Shown here: positions 28,753-32,556 of the stretch, piece by piece
Layout of the letters: each line of letters begins with the position of its first letter
Numbering within the stretch: position 1 is the stretch's first letter
From: CAYNFS01 sp964396685
GTDB lineage: Bacteria > Patescibacteriota > Doudnabacteria > UBA920 > 2-01-FULL-46-14
DNA: 32,556 bases
Direction of reading: 5' to 3'
Assembly (NCBI GenBank): GCA_964396685.1
Contig: CAYNFS010000013.1
Coordinates: 1 to 32,556 of the forward strand
The notes under the pieces: generated by a model
What the model was told of the DNA's origin: nothing
Database searches by the model: none
The model's input: the letters and a program-made list of their open reading frames with translations, nothing else
Position numbers and translations under genes: made by a program

Positions 28753-29325
28753 CTATTGGCCTTCGGCTACCCTCTCCTCGTCAGGAGAGGGGATTGCTGC
28801 AGAAAAGCCTTCCGGGGGTTTGACTTTGGCGGTTAGTTCCTCAAAGTCCGGGAGGTCTTTGAAATCTTTTAATCCTAAATGCTGCAAAAATTCGTGAGTG
28901 GTGCGGTAGAGGCCGACGCGCAAATCTTTCTGGCTTTGTATTCGCTCTATCAGCCCGCGCATCATAAGTAGCCGCAGCGTATATTGCGAGTTGACCCCTC
29001 TTATCGCTTCTATTTCGGCGCGGCTGACGGGCTGTTTATAGGCGACAATTGCCAGCGTTTCAAGCGAGGCGTCAGTTAATTTCTCGCGAAGTTCGGCATT
29101 GAGAAACTCTTTGACCAGGGCGGAATTTTCAGGATTTGTGGACATTAAATAACTTCCATGATTTTCGAGAATAACTACTCCGGATTGGTCTTTTTCAGCT
29201 TTTAACTCTCTCAAAGCCTCGCGTATTTCATCTGGAGTCTTTTGGGTGACACGAGCAAGCTCGTTCAAAGAAACGGGGCGGCTGGCGACAAGAAGGATGG
29301 ATTCCAAAATAGATTTAAGATTCAT
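28753..29325 (-). CDS. scpB: Segregation and condensation protein B
   Basis: 190 aa, normal length. ScpB forms a dimer of winged helices that binds ScpA in the SMC complex, which organises the chromosome. Features: LKSILESILLVASRPVSLNELARV at the start (split: LKSILESILLVA, PVSLNELARV), TDASLETLAIVAYKQPVSRAEIEAIRGVNS, and LLMMRGLIERI. The C-terminal tail (IPSPDEERVAEGQ) is encoded by a CCCTCTCCT/AGGAGAGGG hairpin region, so it probably derives from a repeat. The start codon is one unit of a 7-nt tandem array. A small membrane-protein gene separates it from scpA. Confidence 0.93.
   Translation of the reverse strand: MNLKSILESILLVASRPVSLNELARVTQKTPDEIREALRELKAEKDQSGVVILENHGSYLMSTNPENSALVKEFLNAELREKLTDASLETLAIVAYKQPVSRAEIEAIRGVNSQYTLRLLMMRGLIERIQSQKDLRVGLYRTTHEFLQHLGLKDFKDLPDFEELTAKVKPPEGFSAAIPSPDEERVAEGQ
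28770..28791. repeat. Hairpin at the scpB 3' end
   Basis: CCCTCTCCT (28770-28778), loop CGTC, AGGAGAGGG (28783-28791). Encodes part of the ScpB C-terminal tail. Confidence 0.7.
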
Positions 29326-29345
29326 GATTTAAGATTTAAGAATTT
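29312..29345. repeat. Heptamer array spanning the scpB start
   Basis: On the plus strand GATTTAA, GATTCAT, GATTTAA, GATTTAA, GAATTT. The CAT of the second unit is the scpB start codon on the minus strand. Confidence 0.7.
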
Positions 29346-29557
29346 CGGAGGATGACTGCAAGCATCATTAGTATTATCCCAATCGCGAAGAGGCTCAAAT
29401 TCGGACCGGCGTATTTTATCATTTCAGCTTTTTCGGGCGAAACGCGCCGGGGTGTTATCACGCCTTCGTTGAAAAGTCTGCTCATAAAAAATCGCGTGAC
29501 TTTCGGGTGGGAAAAGATTGCGAGCAGAAGGCCGACAAGAAAAACGATTAAACTCAT
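29336..29557 (-). CDS. Small two-TM membrane protein between scpA and scpB
   Basis: 73 aa, 10 nt before scpB. Hydrophobic segments at about 2-16 (LIVFLVGLLLAIFSH) and 52-70 (LSLFAIGIILMMLAVIL) flank a basic loop (TRFFMSRLFNEGVITPRRVSPEKAE). No family recognised. It lies inside the scpA-scpB transcription unit, so it is likely expressed with them. Confidence 0.65.
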   Translation of the reverse strand: MSLIVFLVGLLLAIFSHPKVTRFFMSRLFNEGVITPRRVSPEKAEMIKYAGPNLSLFAIGIILMMLAVILRNS

Positions 29558-29646
29558 AAATTTGAACTCACCCTAACTTTCTCTTTGCAAAAAGGGAGAG
29601 CATTCCCTCTACCTCCCTCTTTGGAAAAAAGGGAAAACTTATTTTT

Positions 29647-29686
29647 ACTCCTCCTCTTTTTCCAAAGAGGAGGCTGGGAGGAGTTA
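29647..29686. repeat. Class B hairpin at the scpA stop
   Basis: CCTCCTCTTT (29650-29659), loop TTCC, AAAGAGGAGG (29664-29673), within outer ACTCCT/AGGAGT. A further hairpin (CTCTTT...AAAGGGAG) lies at about 29579-29601, so the 29558-29683 spacer is almost wholly repeat. Confidence 0.8.
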
Positions 29687-30379
29687 TTTTCTTTTAATTA
29701 TTATATCCGAGAACATGGCTTCCTGCTCTACTGTCAAGATTTTTTGCTTGACAAGTTCCAGAAGGGCCAGAAACGTCACGATGATTTCGGTTTTGGAATT
29801 GGCGGATTTAAGCAATTCTTGAAGCCGCATTTCTATTTTTTCTTCCAAGATTTGTTGCAGGTGTTCAATTTTTTCCGAGATGGTGACAACTTCCTCTAAG
29901 ACTTTCTTGGGAAGCTCCATAATGTCTTCTAGAAGTTTTGCCAAATAGCGCATTGTGTCGCGAAGGGCCGAAGTTGTCACATGAGGATCAGGATAAAAGC
30001 TGATTTTTTCCACAAACAGGGTATGGCGGGCGAAGCTCTGCCTTCTGCGGCCATCAAGCCGGGCCAGATATCTCGCCGCCTCTTTGTATCGTTTGTACTG
30101 GTAAAGCTGCCAGGCAAGATTTGTGGCATCCTGCTCTTCTTCTTGCGACAAAGCCAGAGCCGGCAGTAGGGCTCTAGATTTGATCACCAGAAGCCTTGCC
30201 GCAATTACGAGCCAGTCGGCGAGCATCTGCGGGGCAAGATGAGTTTGGGAGCGGATATATTGGAGAAATTGTTCCGTAACCGCCGCGAGCGAGATTTGCG
30301 TGATTTCCAGTTTGTTTTCTTCGATGAGCCGCAAAAGGAGGTCCAGAGGACCCTCAAATTGCTGGAGTTTTACTTTCAA
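29684..30379 (-). CDS. scpA: Segregation and condensation protein A
   Basis: 231 aa, at the short end of the family. ScpA is the kleisin that bridges SMC heads. The N-terminal signature is clear: KVKLQQFEGPLDLLLRLIEENKLEITQISLA (split: FEGPLDLLLRLIEE, KLEITQISLAAVTEQFL), then DWLVIAARLLVIKSRALLP. The C-terminal winged helix is present (TEIIVTFLALLELVKQKILTVEQ). It is first in a minus-strand unit with the small membrane gene and scpB. A TACGAAT heptamer array lies directly upstream. Confidence 0.93.
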   Translation of the reverse strand: MKVKLQQFEGPLDLLLRLIEENKLEITQISLAAVTEQFLQYIRSQTHLAPQMLADWLVIAARLLVIKSRALLPALALSQEEEQDATNLAWQLYQYKRYKEAARYLARLDGRRRQSFARHTLFVEKISFYPDPHVTTSALRDTMRYLAKLLEDIMELPKKVLEEVVTISEKIEHLQQILEEKIEMRLQELLKSANSKTEIIVTFLALLELVKQKILTVEQEAMFSDIIIKRK

Positions 30380-30384
30380 AGCTT

Positions 30385-30416
30385 TACGAAATACGAATTA
30401 GTACGAATATACGAAT
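30385..30416. repeat. Heptamer array upstream of scpA
   Basis: TACGAAA, TACGAAT, (TAG), TACGAAT, (A), TACGAAT: 7-nt units with short interruptions. Confidence 0.7.
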
Positions 30417-30434
30417 TTTTCGACCTCTCTCCCT

Positions 30435-30459
30435 CCTCTCCCCACCTCCTGGGGAGAGG
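30435..30459. repeat. Class B hairpin between scpA and ybaK
   Basis: CCTCTCCCC (30435-30443), loop ACCTCCT, GGGGAGAGG (30451-30459), in a C-rich/G-rich tract running to about 30476. Confidence 0.75.
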
Positions 30460-30477
30460 GGTTGGGGGTGGGGGGAT

Positions 30478-31002
30478 TTAGCGTCGCTTAGATTTAGAGA
30501 ATACTCCTTTTATCGGCTGAACCAGTTTCTCAAAGTCTTTCACGGCAATTTCGATTGATTCCGTATAAGAGCCTGCGGAGGTAATTATCTTTTTGGACTT
30601 TGTCAAAGCTTTGTCCAAGAGTGTGGAAATCTTGTACAGATTGCCAAAGGGGTGCAAGAGTCCGATTTTGGATTTAAGCCTTTTGGTAATATCTGCTTCT
30701 TTGGCCATCTCGACTTTTGCGGCCTTTCCGCCAGAGGCGGATCCGCCTTTGGCGGACAGAGCCTTTTTAATAGCCTTGAGATCCACATATTTGCTTGCCG
30801 GCACAATGACGAGCGCCAGGCCTTTGTCGACTTTGACCAGCACGGTCTTGGCGACTTCGGCAAGCTTTTTCTTCTGCGTTTCCGCCTCGTCGTGCGCGGT
30901 ATAGACGACTTTGTGGGCGAGGATTTTGAATTTTACCCCCACACCTTTTAGGTAATTCAGAAGCTGATTTTTGTTTGGTTTTTTCGGCTTGTTTTTAGTC
31001 AT
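30478..31002 (-). CDS. YbaK/ProX-type aminoacyl-tRNA deacylase
   Basis: 174 aa. The YbaK fold hydrolyses mischarged aminoacyl-tRNA (for example Ala- or Cys-tRNAPro). Visible: NQLLNYLKGVGVKFKILAHK, AETQKKKLAEVAKTVLVKVDKG, the active-region lysine in KTVLVKV, GLLHPFGNLYKIS, and SAGSYTESIEIAVKDFEKLV. The N- and C-termini are lysine/arginine-rich, as expected for an RNA-binding protein. Residues SAKGGSASGGKAA near 83-95 are encoded by a doubled class C palindrome (30727-30756), a linker-like insertion. Which tRNA it edits cannot be told. Confidence 0.85.
   Translation of the reverse strand: MTKNKPKKPNKNQLLNYLKGVGVKFKILAHKVVYTAHDEAETQKKKLAEVAKTVLVKVDKGLALVIVPASKYVDLKAIKKALSAKGGSASGGKAAKVEMAKEADITKRLKSKIGLLHPFGNLYKISTLLDKALTKSKKIITSAGSYTESIEIAVKDFEKLVQPIKGVFSKSKRR
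30727..30756. repeat. Two tandem class C palindromes inside the YbaK-type gene
   Basis: TCCGCC-AGA-GGCGGA (30727-30741) directly followed by TCCGCC-TTT-GGCGGA (30742-30756), in frame, encoding a Gly/Ser/Ala/Lys stretch. Confidence 0.85.
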
Positions 31003-31104
31003 AGGCTATATAACATCTTAATTATTAGAAGGTGTGGGGGTGAATTTTGGATTTTTTGAGGAAAGTTTCGAGTGGTTTGAGCATAATTGATATTGTCTTC
31101 ATTT

Positions 31105-31198
31105 CTGTCATTCCCTGCTGCAGCGGGAGTCCATAGTATTAATGTTCTGGATCCCGGATCGCGCCTCGCTTGTCCGGGATGACAGCCGGCGCTGTCAT
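31105..31198. repeat. Class D repeat block upstream of ybaK and at the aspS stop
   Basis: CTGTCAT (31105-31111) and ATGACAG (31179-31185) bound two GC palindromes (CCCTGCTGCAGCGGG-type and ATCCCGGA...TCCGGGAT). ATGACAGC-CGGC-GCTGTCAT (31179-31198) follows and runs into six T that lie within the aspS 3' end. The 31003-31194 spacer has no gene. Confidence 0.75.
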
Positions 31199-32556
31199 TT
31201 TTTCTCTGAAAGATCAACTTTTATATGCAGTTCGTTTAGTTGTTTGGGATCAGCTTCAGAGGGGGCGTCCATCACGGAAGTGGTGCCGGACGAAGTTACC
31301 GGAAAAGCGATAACTTCGCGAATACTGTCTTCGTTTGCCAAAATCGTAACGATTCTGTCAAGACCCGGGGCCATACCGGCGTGAGGCGGGGCGCCATATT
31401 CGTAAGCTCTCAAAAGATGACCAAAACGCTCTTCGGTCTGCTCTGGAGTCAGCCCAATTATTTCAAACACTTTCCTTTGGACCTCGGGAACGGAAATTCT
31501 TACTCCTCCTGACGCAAGCTCTATGCCATTACAAACTAAATCATACTGCTGCGCCCGTAGGTTTCCGAGAGCTTCTCCTTTCATCAATTTTTCCACATGT
31601 TCGGGACGGGGAGCAGAGAAAGGGTTGTGCGCAAAAGTATATCTTTTGCTGTTCTCGTCCCATTCCAGAAGCGGAAAATCGGTAACCCAGGCAAAAGCCA
31701 AAGTGTCGGGGTCGGATTTGTCTTCGCGCAGGTCAAATTTGTCGGCACCGAATTTTTTCATCGCTTCGTCATAAGCAAATTTGGGAAAAGGTTTTTTCCA
31801 GACTTTTTTGCCGCAGGATTCGGCTATAAAAATCATGAGCCCTTCGACGAGACCCAAGACATCGTCTTGGGTGACAAATGACATCTCCAAATCTATTTGC
31901 GTGTGTTCCAGTTGCCGATCGCCCCGCAGATCTTCGTCGCGCAAGGCTCGCGCTATCTGGTAATATCTTTCAAAGCCGGCAATCATCAAAAGCTGTTTGT
32001 ATTGCTGGGGGGCTTGCGGGAGAGCGTAAAATTTGCCTGGCTGAAGCCGGGAAGGCACCAAAAAATCGCGCGCTCCTTCCGGGGAAGTTTTTGTCAAGAG
32101 CGGCGTTTCAATTTCTATAAAGCCGTGCTCGTTGAGATACTCACGGGTGAGAGTTACGACTTTGTGCCGAAGCCACAAATTTTTAGCCATCCTCTTGGAG
32201 CGTAAATCCAAATAGCGATATTTCAATCTTGTTTCTTCGTTGACTTTTTTGGTGTCCTCAAGTTCAAACGGCAAGGTTTTAGCCTGGTTTATGATTTTTA
32301 TTTCTTTGGCTTCGATTTCAACAGTTCCGGTTTCAAGATCGGGATTTACTAGCTTTTCCGGCCGCTTATTAACTTTGCCTTTAATTTCAACAACAAACTC
32401 ATTGCGAAGAGTTTCGGCAACCTTGTGCGCTTGAGGCGCAATTTGCGGATTGACCACGACTTGGACCATGCTCGTCACATCGCGGATGTCCAGAAAAATC
32501 AGCTTGCCGTGATCGCGTCTCACATCCACCCAGCCCTGGATTTTGACTTCTTTCCC
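31195..32556 (-). CDS. aspS: Aspartyl-tRNA synthetase, 5' end beyond the window, lacking the GAD insertion
   Basis: At least 453 aa; the frame is open to the window end, where it reads GKEVKIQGWVD, so about 10-20 N-terminal residues are missing. It charges tRNA with aspartate, using an N-terminal OB-fold anticodon domain and a class II catalytic core. Bacterial-type signatures: KYRYLDLRSKRM, TKTSPEGARDFLVPSR, LPQAPQQYKQLLMIAG, RALRDEDLRGDRQLEHTQID, and the motif 3 region GAPPHAGMAPGLDR. Between FGADKFDLRED and AWVTDFPLLEW only about 10 residues occur, where typical bacterial enzymes carry a GAD domain of over 100 residues. The rest looks complete and functional. Confidence 0.93.
   Translation of the reverse strand, partial: GKEVKIQGWVDVRRDHGKLIFLDIRDVTSMVQVVVNPQIAPQAHKVAETLRNEFVVEIKGKVNKRPEKLVNPDLETGTVEIEAKEIKIINQAKTLPFELEDTKKVNEETRLKYRYLDLRSKRMAKNLWLRHKVVTLTREYLNEHGFIEIETPLLTKTSPEGARDFLVPSRLQPGKFYALPQAPQQYKQLLMIAGFERYYQIARALRDEDLRGDRQLEHTQIDLEMSFVTQDDVLGLVEGLMIFIAESCGKKVWKKPFPKFAYDEAMKKFGADKFDLREDKSDPDTLAFAWVTDFPLLEWDENSKRYTFAHNPFSAPRPEHVEKLMKGEALGNLRAQQYDLVCNGIELASGGVRISVPEVQRKVFEIIGLTPEQTEERFGHLLRAYEYGAPPHAGMAPGLDRIVTILANEDSIREVIAFPVTSSGTTSVMDAPSEADPKQLNELHIKVDLSEKK

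Noticed and set aside
1..32556. Alternative genetic code with TGA as glycine or tryptophan
   Set aside because: TGA ends well-defined genes (giant repeat protein, pcm, ftsI, GH1) at the expected places, often in ATGA overlaps.

Overview
The window looks like a chromosomal segment of a Candidate Phyla Radiation (Patescibacteria, probably Parcubacteria-like) bacterium. This is inferred from gene content and style: short membrane-anchored proteins of the kind common in that group, a compact dcw cluster (mraZ-rsmH-ftsL-like-ftsI), ScpA/ScpB, LexA, DinB, MltG, a CAP-domain protein, few metabolic genes, and many short palindromic repeats. TGA acts as a normal stop, so the Gracilibacteria/SR1 code is not in use. 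A run of 10 Ns at 4413-4422 marks a scaffold join, so this is a draft or metagenome assembly.

Layout. 1-4144: 3' part of a giant Gly/Ser/Thr/Asn-rich repeat protein ending in an LPRTG motif, then a small anchored protein. 4148-5514: YjbQ (split by the gap) and a TM-only MscS-like protein, with a terminator. 5566-7986: CAP-domain protein (minus) divergent from pcm and mltG. 7987-9291: repeat element, promoter, L10 leader, rplJ, rplL. 9294-12156: a large minus-strand phosphatase-like/propeller membrane protein divergent from a winged-helix protein and a small membrane protein. 12171-12400: a free-standing unit for a 32-residue acidic peptide. 12416-13566: lexA with its operator and two small genes. 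13582-15987: an AT-rich type II restriction-modification pair (TdeIII-like nuclease). 15971-17574: two minus-strand TIM-barrel paralogues. 17628-19076: dinB carrying four palindromic insertions. 19143-22740: mraZ, rsmH, ftsL-like, ftsI. 22781-24236: tRNA-Glu, a DUF378 protein, a class IV aminotransferase. 24363-28461: GH1, EamA transporter, second glycosidase, ROK kinase. 28753-30379 (minus): scpB, small membrane protein, scpA. 30478-32556 (minus): YbaK-type deacylase and aspS, the latter cut by the window end.

The most unusual signal is a dense population of short palindromic elements in several families (three-way junctions, CCCCCTC/GAGGGGG hairpins, GTCCGCC-N3-GGCGGAC, GTCAT...ATGAC pairs). 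They lie between genes and also in frame inside genes: dinB (four), a ROK kinase (at its zinc-site position), YbaK, the L7/L12 hinge and the ScpB tail. Separate 7-nt tandem arrays occur in rsmH and beside lexA, scpB and scpA. The pattern resembles Rickettsia palindromic elements, in which mobile non-coding palindromes become protein segments.

A second pattern is leaderless expression. In five genes (pcm, the 660-aa protein, lexA, the methyltransferase, the aminotransferase) the -10 hexamer sits exactly 6 nt before the start codon with no Shine-Dalgarno sequence, so transcription should begin at the start codon. Other genes (rplL, mraZ, the MscS-like gene, DUF378, the acidic peptide) have clear Shine-Dalgarno sites.
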